A stretch of DNA of 64,000 nt, from positions 27,156,108 through 27,220,107 of the forward strand of contig OZ018408.1 of the NCBI GenBank assembly GCA_963969595.1, given 5' to 3'. Positions 46,548 to 56,729 of the stretch are shown here, one piece after another. Numbering within the stretch: the first letter of the stretch is position 1; every line of letters begins with the position of its first letter. Origin of the DNA: Neckera pumila. Its lineage: Eukaryota > Streptophyta > Bryopsida > Hypnales > Neckeraceae. A program made the position numbers and the translations under genes. The notes under the pieces were generated by a model. The model saw only the letters and a program-made list of their open reading frames with translations, searched no databases and had not been told where the DNA came from.

Positions 46548-47135
46548 ACATGACAATGTACATTGGACATGAGCCAAAATATGCATCAGCTTTAGACAAT
46601 TAAATATTATTATTTATATACAATGGGATTCATTGAGCTAGATACAAAGCGGCTACTTGTATTTGGGGCATGCTTTTATATTGGTAAAAGCATGTATGGT
46701 GTTTCCACAAATGATTCTCGTGGCTTTAGACCAAAAAGGAGGAGGTTTTACTTTGACATAAGCCAAGGGAGAGAAAGTTTGAGTAAGACCTCACTTGAAA
46801 AGCAAGTGAGTGATTGAGTCTCCATGTAGCTTCTTGTTTCATTTATATTAGACAATGCAAAAAGTATATTCATTATAGTGTAAAACTATTTACATCCCCC
46901 GTCATTTATCAAAAATACAAGATTGAAATGACAATTCATTTATCCAAATGAGTATAAAATTATCCAAAAAGAGCATTATCATTCTAAGAATTTATAGCAT
47001 TTTCGTGATTTCAGCAAGTGAGAAAGGGAAAACATATCGCTAGTATTCCCTCCATAAACTCTTGCCCATGAGTACACCTATGCCGTAGAAAAGATCCATG
47101 TTTTACCACTAACCTTCTCCCCCCTACAAAAAAAA
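46548..47135. other. Unassigned stretch
   Basis: The ATG ORF at 46623-46817 encodes 64 residues, including FRPKRRRFYFDISQGRES, but shows no known domain or splice context. I do not call it a gene. Confidence 0.3.
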
Positions 47136-47138
47136 GGC

Positions 47139-47359
47139 CAGAGTGAACCAATACCCTTGCTCAAGGAAAAATGTTGAAATTTTTTATTTTGCCATGTATG
47201 ATAAAATTTGCAGATTTTAAATTCATATTTGCAATCAGAAAACCCAAATTAGCTACGAGAAGTGTAACTAATAAAGCACAAAATAGGGGGGCTTTTTTTT
47301 ACATGGGCACCCCTAGAATGAAAGGGGAGGATGAGCGAGGGGTCAGTTCACCCCGACCC
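47139..47359. mobile_element. Small MITE family F, copy 2
   Basis: The left end GAGTGAACCAATACCCTTGC and right end GAGCGAGGGGTCAGTTCACC are inverted relative to each other. The interior matches the 45-kb copy ('attcatatttgcaatcagaa', 'cacaaaataggggggcttt'). It lies just upstream of the LINE-like insertion and the GATA gene. Confidence 0.6.
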
Positions 47360-47378
47360 CCCAAAAGGCCCAAAGGAT

Positions 47379-47617
47379 CCTTGGTGGGTATTGTCCGGTC
47401 CCAAAGCCGGCTTCATCACTACCAACCTCCTTAGACACCACGCACCGGCATGGTGCGGCTCACGCCGCACCTTGTGGGTGCCATTTGTTGTTGTTCTTGT
47501 GCTTTTGATTTTATGTGTTTTGCTTTGTTTGATTCTTTTTGGCTCAGGGCTGTGCCTTGGTATTCTAATTCTTGCAGTAAAGGCTTCCTTTATTTGTGTC
47601 AAAAAAAATAAAAATAA
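47379..47617 (+). mobile_element. 5'-truncated poly(A) retro-insertion (LINE-like)
   Basis: A 239-bp segment ends in an A-rich tail (aaaaaaaataaaaataa). It is bounded by AAAAGGCCCAAAGGAT (47363-47378) and AAAAGGCCCAATGGAT (47618-47633), a 16-bp target duplication with one mismatch. That is the signature of target-primed reverse transcription. No RNA polymerase III boxes are seen, so a 5'-truncated LINE is likelier than a SINE. It lies about 570 bp upstream of the GATA gene's putative TATA motif. Confidence 0.75.
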
Positions 47618-47670
47618 AAAAGGCCCAATGGATGAACGCCCCAAACGGATGAACCTCGCCATCCCAAACC

Positions 47671-47752
47671 CAATCCGCAGTTCCCGAACCATGTCACGAG
47701 GTCCCGACCCCAATCCGCAGGACCCGAGCCACCTCGCAAGGTTCGAATACCG
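47671..47752. repeat. 40-bp tandem duplication upstream of the GATA gene
   Basis: CAATCCGCAG starts at 47671 and again at 47711. The following 30 bases are alike (CCCGAACCATGTCACGAGGT against CCCGAGCCACCTCGCAAGGT). GC-rich, just upstream of the putative promoter. Confidence 0.6.
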
Positions 47753-47946
47753 ATCCAGTTTCCGAAGCTCCCCCGAGGCTTCCCCGAGGCTATGCCGGAT
47801 GGTCGGAGAACGAATGTTTCAGGTCCACAGCTCCGAGATAACGTACAGTGTGGGACGATTGGTCGCGCCGCTATACGTCGGGTGGCGAGCGCCCGCGGGA
47901 GTCATCGATCCCTCCTTCTGCAACTTCTAGCGTCGTGGCGATCGCA

Positions 47947-47956
47947 CTATACATAC
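47947..47956 (+). promoter_or_regulatory. Putative TATA motif of the GATA gene
   Basis: CTATACATAC lies in a GC-rich context, about 710 bp upstream of the start codon and before a long leader-like region with a GA-rich run near 48,098. Inferred from position and sequence only; no transcription start is known. Confidence 0.3.
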
Positions 47957-48215
47957 ACTCCCGTCGCGTTTCTCACTCCAGCTGCGAAGCCAGTGTAGAG
48001 TACAAGCTAATCATTCGTATATTGGCGGTGCTTTGCAACTCTGACGACGAGCTCGTACTCCCATAGAATTTCCTGATCGATCGCTACACAGACAGAGAGA
48101 GAGGGGGGAGATAGAGAAGGCGGAGCTAGCGTGTGGGGGTTGTTAGCCAGCGATCGGAGAGAGGGACTAACTTACTGATCTGGAGGTGGTGGTGGTGGTG
48201 AGTTTTTGGGATTCC

Positions 48216-48636
48216 ATGGACATCGATTGTTGCTGTCGGGGTCGGACGCCAGGGTTGACTATGAGCTGGCGGTGCTGGAGGGGTATGGGGAGCATGTGTG
48301 GACGTGGGTAACAGGCCGCTGTTGTGTGCTGCTGCGCCTCTTTTTCCCAAGGGTTTAGAACGAAGGATCACGTGTCGCGATCGCTTGGCCCGCTTGGCGA
48401 CCGAGTGATTTTATCGATTGCATGTGGAGTACGTAGCGATCGAGGGGGCGTGGGGTGGGGTTGGAGTTGGGGTTTGGGTTTCTGCAGGAGAGCCAGCGAC
48501 GTTGATCGGCTTGGTAGAGCTGAGTTGGAGAAGATTTTTTTGCGCGAGAGTTCGCTTTTTAGAGCGCTCGCTGTTGGTGTTGGGGGATTTTGTTTTCGCG
48601 TTTGGAATTTGTATGCGGGGAGCGCAACTGTGTTAG
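48216..48636 (+). promoter_or_regulatory. Upstream ORFs in the presumed GATA 5' leader
   Basis: Three ATG-initiated short frames precede the main start: 48216-48311 (31 codons), 48422-48436 (4 codons) and 48613-48636 (7 codons, MRGAQLC). If the leader is unspliced, they would be expected to reduce translation of the main frame. A leader intron could remove some of them. Confidence 0.4.
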
Positions 48637-48663
48637 TTTTGAGGTGAAGCTCGTTGCGTCGAA

Positions 48664-49854
48664 ATGGAGGAGCCCAGCTACTGTAATCTCTCCCTGGCTG
48701 TGGACTGCACGCTGTCGTTAGGTTCCACGACATTGCGAACGAACGAAATCCCTGCGCGCCTGTCGCGAGCCGGATCGCCTGATCAGGACCTCACTTGGTC
48801 GCTTGCAGTGCGATCGGCGGATCCAGTGCGTCGCACGTGCGAGGAGCAAGAACAGGCCATGTCTTGGGGAGCGAGCTGCTGCAATCGCAGCGATCCCGAG
48901 GTCTCCCCGGACCGTTATCCTCAGGTATGGCGTTAACAGTATTTCGAATGCTTGTACTGCAGTAAGAATTTCAGCGGTTGATCAGTCCTTTTTTTCGCCA
49001 GTGCCCCAAATCCGGACTAAAATCTGGTCTTCCCAGGTTTCGGAGACGGAAGGCCGTGGTAGCGATGGCGCCCGAAGTGGCGCTAAGGCATGGCCACGGA
49101 CCTCGTCGACGTCAGCTCAACGAGCTTCGTTCAAGGACGACGTGAAAACCTCCAAGGCACTCTTTAGTATGATCAAGAGCCAAAGCTATGGCCATCGCTC
49201 TAGTCGCCAACCAGGCTGGTTATCATCCTACATCCCCTCGGTCGAGGTGAAAGCCGATTCTTCCAGGGTCGAGCAATGCATGCAAGACGGGGATAACTCT
49301 ACGCGTGTGTGCGCTCACTGCGGCACTTCGAAGACTCCTCTCTGGCGCAACGGCCCCGGCGGACCAAAGGTACCCGTCCTCCTCCTCCCACCCCTTGATT
49401 AATCCTCTAACAGAAACATGATCACCTCTTTCTTTCTTTCATCTGCTTGAACTCTTTTGACGATCGGTGAGTTGCCTTGCAGTCGCTGTGCAACGCCTGC
49501 GGCATCCGCTTCAAGAAAGCCGGGCGAAGATCCGCAGCCAACGGCGATCTGCAGCTGTCGCCTCCCACCACCCCGACCGGCGTGAAGCGGGCTTCGTCGG
49601 ATCATCAGTTTTGGGTGATCCCTTCGGAGACGAAACCCCGAAAGCGAAGCCGAGTGCGCGCTTCCGACAGCAGCCTCCTCTCGGGGAGTTGCATGACTTG
49701 GCAGTCGTGTCTTCTGACCTCGCCCAAGAGCTCGGATTCCCTGCAGCCCGACGAGACTCCGGATCTCAGCTTGCAAATGGGATCGTACTCGTCGGATGAG
49801 GAAGAAGGCGCCGTGTTGCTCATGGCGCTCTCTTGCGGGATGGTGAACGCTTGA
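48664..49854 (+). CDS. Plant class B GATA transcription factor with LLM motif
   Basis: Exons 48664-48924, 49037-49369 and 49483-49854 are all in phase 0, with junctions CAG|GTATGG, CCCAG|GTT, AAG|GTACCC and TGCAG|TCG. They give 321 residues. The single finger has Cys179, Cys182, Cys201 and Cys204 (CX2CX18CX2C, with CAHCGTSKTPLWRNGPGGPK and then SLCNACGIRFKKAGRR). The second intron falls inside the finger, as is common in plant GATA genes. Leu310-Leu311-Met312 near the C-terminus (VLLMALSCGMVNA) is the LLM motif of GNC/GNL-type B-GATAs, nuclear regulators of greening and growth downstream of light and hormones. A basic RKRSR cluster follows the finger and could act as a nuclear signal. Exons are far richer in GC than the surroundings. 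The N-terminal 170 residues are not recognisable. The ATG is the first in frame after the leader's short ORFs. Confidence 0.92.
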
Positions 49855-50196
49855 GCGCTTGAACGCCCTTCCTCATGCGCCGATCCTTCGGTTGCATACG
49901 GCTTTGTACATACTCACCAGAGAGATTGGATCGCGCTGCTGGATGGATGATTGATTTTCCGACTTCGATCGGTCGCCCGGGTCACAAATTTTACCTGCGT
50001 TGTGTGCTGGGACTGACCACGGACGTCGTGGTGGTTTTTGCATCTTTGGATGTTGGATAGGGAGAAGCTCAGCTGGGCGCAGTAAGCGTCACACTTCTCA
50101 GAAACGAGTATCATAGCCATGTCACCATCTGTTTTGTAGGCTGAGATTTCCTGTCCCCTTGCTTCCTCAAAGCATTTGATGTTGAGGCAGACCTCG

Positions 50197-50202
50197 AATA
50201 AA
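50197..50202 (+). terminator. Polyadenylation signal of the GATA gene
   Basis: AATAAA lies 343 bp after the stop codon, in sequence that is becoming AT-rich. Plausible as the near-upstream element for 3' end formation. Confidence 0.5.
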
Positions 50203-50204
50203 GA

Positions 50205-51815
50205 GAAGCTTTTTGCCTGTTGGGAGAATACGTACTGGCCGTGGGAAAACGAGCTTTTTTGCTTTCATTCATCCGTGTGAGTTCTGGCCGGAAGGAATGG
50301 CTTGTGTTCTCATCACTGCCGTGATCCATTTGACTAGAAAAAAATTCCTCTGTCCATGGCATGCCGGTAATCTAAATCATCACGTGAAGTTACGGAGAAT
50401 TGAGGAACGTAACGGAGGATGCTTGGGTGTTTGACTAACTAAAGGAGGAATATAGTTTTGGTGAGAGTCGTAGTGGAAAGTCGACCGAATCTAACGTTTT
50501 TGTACGTCCAGCAAAAAAATATTGGCTGTTATCCACTCGTCTTGTTGAAAAGAGTAACAACCATTTAGCGAGACTATTTTACTGGAAAACATTCTTTAAA
50601 ATGTTATTTGAGTGCACTTAACTTATTATCGTTTCTGAATAGAGGCTGACAACATTGGAAAAGAACAGGATATGATTTGGACTCCATCAATATGCCTGAG
50701 AAAGGTGTACAGCAGCATCCTACTTGGGCCTACTTGGCTACTTGCTCAAAAGCGGCAATCCAGAATCTACTGGCAGGGCAATTCCGATAGGGCAATTCTC
50801 AATGAGCTCTGCATATCACCTGGCTGAGTGACGACCAGCGTTCCCAGAATACGCATATCGTATTTCACGGAAAAGCTATACGTTTGTGTGGCAGGTGGTA
50901 GCTTCCGCAAAACGCAAGCGCGGTAGTAAAAACCACCAGAAATGGTAGAATTTTGAATAAATTTTATTGTTTTGGGTAAAGGTCAAGTTGCGACAATTTG
51001 AAAAGCGAGCTATAAGACCAGGACTAATTTTTGGTGTATTTCATTGCTAAGTGCTATTAAATTTTATACGAAAAATTGCGATTTGTGGAGTTGAGATTTG
51101 TGGAGTTGAGTGAGATTCTTGCCTAAGTATTGGTGCTCCTTGTCAAAGGTGATCCATAGCAACCTAAATGTAGGAAGTTAGCATTAACGTTGACATAAAT
51201 CAAGCTTCAATCATTCAATAAAAAAAACTTGCAAGAAGATAAGAAACCACTGCCCAGAGCTTCGACCAACAGACTGATTCTAGAGCAAGGCAAAACATAC
51301 CCCAAACAACCACAACACCCAATCACCCATACATTGAACACCTCCAAACAAGAAAGGAACACCGAAACTGCACACAGAAAAACATGAGTTGCAAACAAGT
51401 CATAGAAACTGAAACTATCACTAACAAGGTTCATGTTGAAACAGCATGATTGCCCAAATTGCAGTGTTAGTGGATCTGCACACCACTATACAAACAAGCC
51501 ACGTTAGAAAATCAAGTTAGAGTGAACAAGGCTGTGATGATGCTCCACAAATTGAAGTCGATGATACCCCTTCCTGCTCTCCAGTTGGTCCAAGTGCCGA
51601 TTGCCAAACATGTCCTACAAATGACCTCTAACGTCAAGGAAACAAGTCATTTGAGTTTGAAGCCAAACCCTAGCCTTATCTCATAAAAACTAAGGTTTGC
51701 AAAAGGGAGAGAATATTGTTGAAATACTTGGAAATTACACATCATCGTGTCGTCCCACCTTAACAACATTCTTCTACGATTCAATAGCCTCCTTGTATGG
51801 AAAGTTTTCCAAGGA
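50205..51815. other. Gene-free stretch after the GATA gene
   Basis: No recognisable coding. The minus-strand ORF at 51207-51434 is hydrophobic and lacks conserved features. Confidence 0.4.
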
Positions 51816-51818
51816 CTA

Positions 51819-53133
51819 CACTATAAGAAACTGGCCTTTTTTATGATGTCTGAAAAAACGTCGTCTGATGTCTGGAAAAACATGTCTGAGAGTCAACGTA
51901 GATTTCACCTAAAATCGCGTCACGGAAAACAAGCAAAAAACGTCTACTGTTTTTAAAAAACATGCCCAATTTGGCCTTATTTTTTTTTTGACATCACACA
52001 TGACATGCTTTTTCAAGGTCCCAAAAGTATGCCATTTGGTGGACAATTTAGCTCCACGTAAGCGCCACGTGGTCAGGCAGTGCCATGTAGGAAAAAAATT
52101 TCATCCGGTTTGTTGCTGACGTGGACCAAGGAAAAAGTGACATGGATCCACCAATATCTGACATGGCATACCTTGTCAGCATACTTTTATGTTCTTTAAA
52201 AAATTTTAATGTTTTTTTTTTAAATGTCAATTTAGACATCTACTTAGACGTTTTTTGAGACATCAATTGTTGCATAATGTATCCATAGGACAAGGTCAGT
52301 TAAAAAAAAATTATTTAAAAAAAAATAAAAAATAAAAAATAAAAAATAAAAAAATAAAAAAACAATCAAAATGACAAGAATTCAACAAGAATTAAATAAA
52401 ACTTACCATCTACCATCAAGAGAATTTTTGATGGCAAAATGAAGGAATTCATTCATTAAAAGTTAGTGAAAATGAAAGATTAAGAGGTCCTATTTATTTT
52501 CATTGGCCGTCCATGGTGAGACAAAAGATATGGAAGAACTAAAATATGGGAACTTAACCATTGTAAGTTTTGACATTGTTTTAGACATCTAAACGATGTT
52601 TCAGACATATAGATGTTCTTTCAGACATCTGGAGCATGTTATTTCAGACATTTTACATTGAATACAACTCTTGCTTTACATATCCCACATGGATTGTTTC
52701 ACTTCCTACCACCCCACAGTATAAAGACCATCTCTTTTCATCCATGGTGTACATCCATCCATTATCTTTTTTTTGCAAAGTATGCCATGTGGTTGCCCTT
52801 CCCCTAAATTTTTTAATATGGTCAACATTTCATCATTGCCCGTAGTAATTTTTACTAATTTATCCATAGACAAAATGGACATATTTGCTGACTTGGCAGT
52901 CTATGTTTTTTTGGACGTCCCAAACAACATCAGCATAATTTCAATCATGTCAAATACAACGTCAGCGTCAATGATAACATCAACTTAGATTTATAGTAAA
53001 AAGCCAATGTTCTCTGCAATGTCCACCAAAGTCTATCTTGTCGGGTCAAATGTCCTTTGAAATCTTCATGCTTTATCAGACATCGCGTGTTAGAGGTAAA
53101 ACATCACCAAAAACATGTTTTTTTATTATAGTG
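51819..53133. mobile_element. Non-autonomous CACTA element (1.3 kb)
   Basis: The left end is CACTATAAGAAACTGGCC. The right end, inverted, is CACTATAATAAAAAAACATG. The flanking triplets are CTA and GTA, close to a 3-bp duplication. Subterminal regions are rich in ATGTCTGAAA / TTTCAGACAT motifs, six or more copies. There is no transposase coding; low-complexity A/T runs sit near 52.3 kb. Its ends differ from the 12.7-kb element, so this is a separate CACTA family. Confidence 0.75.
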
Positions 53134-53512
53134 GTAGTACTTCTAGCTGAACATACGGACGACGAGTGGCAGGTGTTTTCCCAGGCGATTCCTGTGGCAC
53201 GACTTGAGGAATTTCAACGTAGAGAAACAACCCTCATCTGCCACTGAACCTAGACAGTACTAGGCAGCACCCAATCTCTGCAAGCTTGAAGTATTTGGAA
53301 ATGAGTTTCCATAAGTGCCGTAGCTGGGATAGACCCTACCAAAGCAAAATGACTAGATTGACTTTGGAAGCTGAAGCACAAACATTGTCATAATTAGCTT
53401 TCATTGTGATCTTGAACAACCCCTGTTCGTTATCGAGATTGGAAGCAGAGAGAAGCTTAGGTGTTGTGTACGTGCTTCCACCTTCATACAGCAGCTTCCC
53501 TGAATTCAAAAA

Positions 53513-53710
53513 TCATGAGTGAGAATAAATTTTTTTGAGGATTGATAAATGGTGAGTGAAGCTTTCATCCGTGCCCGGCTGCTTCCAGTATTGCGGATAC
53601 ACAATTGCGAACACGTCGAGCAACTCTTGCTGCGGGAAGCGCCGATCCAGCTCGTCGGAAAGAGACTGAGTGATCTCTGCCACTCCCAAAATGCTGAAGT
53701 CAAAAAACAC
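53513..53710 (-). pseudogene. hAT transposase relic 2, C-terminal fragment
   Basis: The frame reads SDELDRRFPQQELLDVFAI then VYPQYWKQPGTDESFTHHLS. It is clearly homologous to MANRFLDHGLMDALGVVYPQ at 7.8 kb. It stops at 53,513, before the dimerisation region. Together with the zinc-finger piece at 54.3-54.7 kb it is a minus-strand copy lacking its middle and its end. Confidence 0.7.
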
Positions 53711-54270
53711 TCATAGAAAACTAAATAAAATTGAAGGAACAATAGCAAAGCAATGCAGTAGGTAATTGAAAAAGACCAGCACGTAATTGAATTCACAAAG
53801 CAAGCAACTCAGTAGAAAATAAAGCACAAAAACTCACAATATCATTAAACTCATCAGGGATCTTTGATAGAAGCCTATAATAGAAACCACTACAAAAAAT
53901 ACAGGAAGAGAGAATGATAACCTCATCCTAGCAGAGCTACTAGAGTCGTGGTCATTGTCCATACAATCTAAAGGAAAAAATATCAAGTGAGAACAAACAA
54001 TTCAACATCAAAGAAACAAGTACAAAGCAAATGGTATCCCAGCCAGATGTTTCAGACTAGTGCTTTTGAGGTATGTTCTTAACCTTAAGATGCCTTAGTA
54101 AGTTCTGTTCTCGTTCAAAATCACACATGGGACGACCAGAATTTAGAATCTAAAACAAAGTGGAGAATTGCACTTCCTTTCTGCTTGCTTTGCCCTCCAA
54201 GCCGGCCACAATCTGGTCCGCTACAGTACCGACTAGCCGTCGACCCGCCTAAAGCTTATTGAAATGAAGA
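53711..54270. other. Deleted middle of hAT relic 2
   Basis: About 560 bases without recognisable transposase coding lie where several hundred residues would be expected. An internal deletion is the simplest reading. Confidence 0.45.
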
Positions 54271-54729
54271 TTAGTGTTTGCAGTTCTGCTTGATATAAGT
54301 ATCGCCCTTCTTCAAATGCGCAGAGGGCTCGCCATTGAACTTGCATACTCGCTTTCCCTCATGCTTCTCCAGGTTGTCCACTTTGGGCACTATAGTTTTC
54401 CTTCTGCCGCTAACGCTGCTGCAACTTTTGCAAACAACACTAGTGGGATTGCCCTCATAATCGAACTCCCCTTCAGCCCATGTGAATTTGCACGCCCAGA
54501 CCTCTTGCCACCCTCTTGTGATGGTGGTTAGAGCAATTTTCCTTCTCTTCCGCACCTTTGGCTTCTCCTTCTCTACACTCACGTCGAGCGCTGGATCAGG
54601 AAACTCAGCCAAGACAACCGTTGCCTCAAACAGCGAGGGAAGCGTTGGAAAAGGGCGAGCAATGAAATTTGTCAATTGTGTCTTGGAGACAAGATGAACC
54701 TCCGAGGGAGCCGACAAATACTTTCCCAA
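54271..54729 (-). pseudogene. hAT transposase relic 2, N-terminal zinc-finger part
   Basis: This 152-codon ATG frame has a basic segment (PKVRKRRKIALTT), then WACKFTWAEGEFDYEGNPTS and VVCKSCSSVSGRRKTIVPKV, then DNLEKHEGKRVCKF. CKSC with the later His and Cys gives a C2HC-type arrangement, the intact counterpart of the broken finger in relic 1 near 4.7 kb. The frame ends soon after the finger. DNA binding at transposon ends is the usual role of such fingers, but this copy lacks its catalytic core. Confidence 0.65.
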
Positions 54730-54959
54730 ACCATGACCGTTGCATGAAGACCTGAACGACCTGCACCTTAACCCTTCTTTTTAAATAACTTAAACTTAAA
54801 TGCACCTTGCATACTAAATAAGTTGTAGAAAAACAAGCAAATGTCCGAAATATTCCATTGACCATCTACCTCCAAATTTTTATTTACAGCAATGTAAAAC
54901 ACTTATTTCATGGACACTTAGTGAGATTAAAGATGATAATAGAAGCACTTTTTACAAGT

Positions 54960-55512
54960 TGAGTAGAAGTAGAGATCACAATCCCTGTGGGATATGTAAA
55001 TTAGGTTTAATAGGAGCTCAACCACTCATAGTTAAGTCAAATGCAAGAATTGTGTTAAAAGTTAAATTTCAGACATCATTTAAGCATAGCAGAATAACTA
55101 TTTTGAAAAAAGTTTGAACTAGAAAAAGTTGAAAAATTCAGTTAACTTTTATCTTCAAAAATCGGTTTGAGGTTTAGAGCCTCCAACTAAAAGTTATGAA
55201 CAAAATTCAAAGGAGGAGTGTGAAAATGTCAAAAAAAATTGTCCCATCCAACCCCTCTTAGAATTTGTTTATAACTTTTAGTGAGAGTCTCAAAACCTCA
55301 AACGGATTTTTAGAGATAAAAATTAGCTTAATTATCCAATTTAATTTTGTTCAAAGTTTTTCAAAATAGTTATTCTACTATGCCTAGATGTGGTTTGAAA
55401 TTTGACTTTTAACTGAATTCCTACATTTGGCTTAACTATGAGCAGTTAAGTTCCTATAATCCTAATTTAAATATACCATATGGATTGCTTGACCTACTAC
55501 TACCCCACTTGT
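54960..55512. repeat. Foldback repeat family A, full copy
   Basis: The arms 'gagctcaaccactcatagtt' ... 'aactatgagcagttaagttc' and the central 'cataacttttagtgagagtc' form a hairpin of about 550 bp. The right terminus is TACCCCACTTGTATAA, against which element P4 is inserted. Confidence 0.7.
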
Positions 55513-55516
55513 ATAA

Positions 55517-56725
55517 CCCCTAAAGTTCCATGAGTATGTTTTCATCAAAAATGCTCAAAAATTGCCATTTTTAAAACAAGTACCAAATTTTTGAAAAAAA
55601 ACTTTTTTTGACACATGAAACCGTTGGATCTTGTACTATGTTGACTTGAGAACATGTGATAAAAATTTTAGAAAAGTTCCACCGTGTGGATTGCAAGATA
55701 TAAGCATTCAAATTCTCTTAAATCATTTTTTTGGCCCTACAAAAAACAGGGCAGCTGCACTTCATAAGCTCACTTTTCTATGAAAAAATGTCCAAAATGG
55801 AGGTGCTTCTTTGGATTCTTTTTCCTAGACAAGTTGGCAAAATGCTTGAAAAAATTCAAATCGTTTAGAATTGTACAACATATAGAAAAAAATAGTAGTA
55901 GATAGTAGTAGAGAATGATTCAAAATACTAAATTGTTAAAAGTTTAATTATGGAATAGAAATATGCCAATTTCAATGGTTGTAATTAGCCCTTTTTTTTT
56001 GGGCGAAATGGAGCCAGAAAGCACCATTTCATAGTGAAAATCTTTTTTTTACTAGAAAAATTTCAATCCAATTTAAAATATGGATGAAATTGTCAAATTT
56101 GGATGAAAAAGTGTATGAATTTGAATATTTGATTGAAAAGTGTTTATTGGTACAAAAGACGGATGTACAAAGAAATAAAATGCTTCAACAAATTTTAAGT
56201 GATCGCCATCCTCACACTTTTTCAAAAACCAAAAAAAAAGGGCTGGTTGCAATGTTGTAATAAACAATCTACATCTTATGATTTTATTTTCTTCAAAAAA
56301 TACTGAAAATTAAGTAAGATAAAGGACTTCAAAGTTTGTTTTAGAGTAGAGAATCCATAATTGCCCACAAACAAAAAATCCTCATAACTTTTGACTCATT
56401 GATCAAAATGGAATCAGTGATTCAAAAGCTTTCTATGTATATATAATTCTAGAAAACCAATTTCAAATTTTTGTTTTTGAAAAGAGTGATTTTTTTTTAT
56501 TTGACTGGACTGTCCAGTGACAAAAAAACATAACTTATTAGGCCGTAACTTTTTACTCATATTTTCAAATGTCATGAAATTTAGTGCTTATGAAAGATAT
56601 TCCTCGTCCCCACCCCGGTCCCCACCTTCTATCAAAATTTGGGCCAAAAATGTGGAAATCTCTAGTCACACGTACCTGCCCAAAATTTCTATGTAGCCCA
56701 AAAATGCATGTTGGTCCTTTAGGGG
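55517..56725 (+). mobile_element. ATAA-flanked member of the TTAA family, copy P4
   Basis: CCCCTAAAGTTCCATGAG at the left and TGGTCCTTTAGGGG at the right are the family ends. Both flanks are ATAA (55513-55516, 56726-56729), so the duplication is 4 bp even though the target differs from TTAA. The body matches P2, except for a 258-bp nested insertion at 55,987-56,244. No transposase. Confidence 0.75.
55987..56244. mobile_element. MULE-like small insertion nested in P4
   Basis: AGCCCTTTTTTTTTTGGG at the left and CCAAAAAAAAAGGGCT at the right form the ends. Flanking repeats GGTTGTAAT (55977-55985) and GGTTGCAAT (56245-56253) are a 9-bp duplication with one mismatch. P2 lacks this insertion at the same place. 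A 9-bp duplication suggests Mutator-type transposition. Confidence 0.65.
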
Positions 56726-56729
56726 ATAA

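Noticed and set aside
46623..46817. 64-codon ATG ORF
   Set aside because: It has reasonable composition but no domain, no intron signals and no conserved second copy in the window.
47740..47752. GGTTCGAATACC resembling a tRNA B box
   Set aside because: No acceptor stem, A box or cloverleaf can be built around it. It is part of a 40-bp tandem duplication.
48368..48733. 121-codon ORF on the minus strand over the GATA leader
   Set aside because: It overlaps the leader and first exon in antisense, is low complexity (P/T/S-rich), and has no domain.
48803..49036. In-frame extension of GATA exon 2 through the first intron
   Set aside because: The frame is open, but the phase-0 acceptor at 49036 with the donor at 48924 joins exon 1 cleanly. 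The alternative acceptor at 49001 gives the wrong phase.
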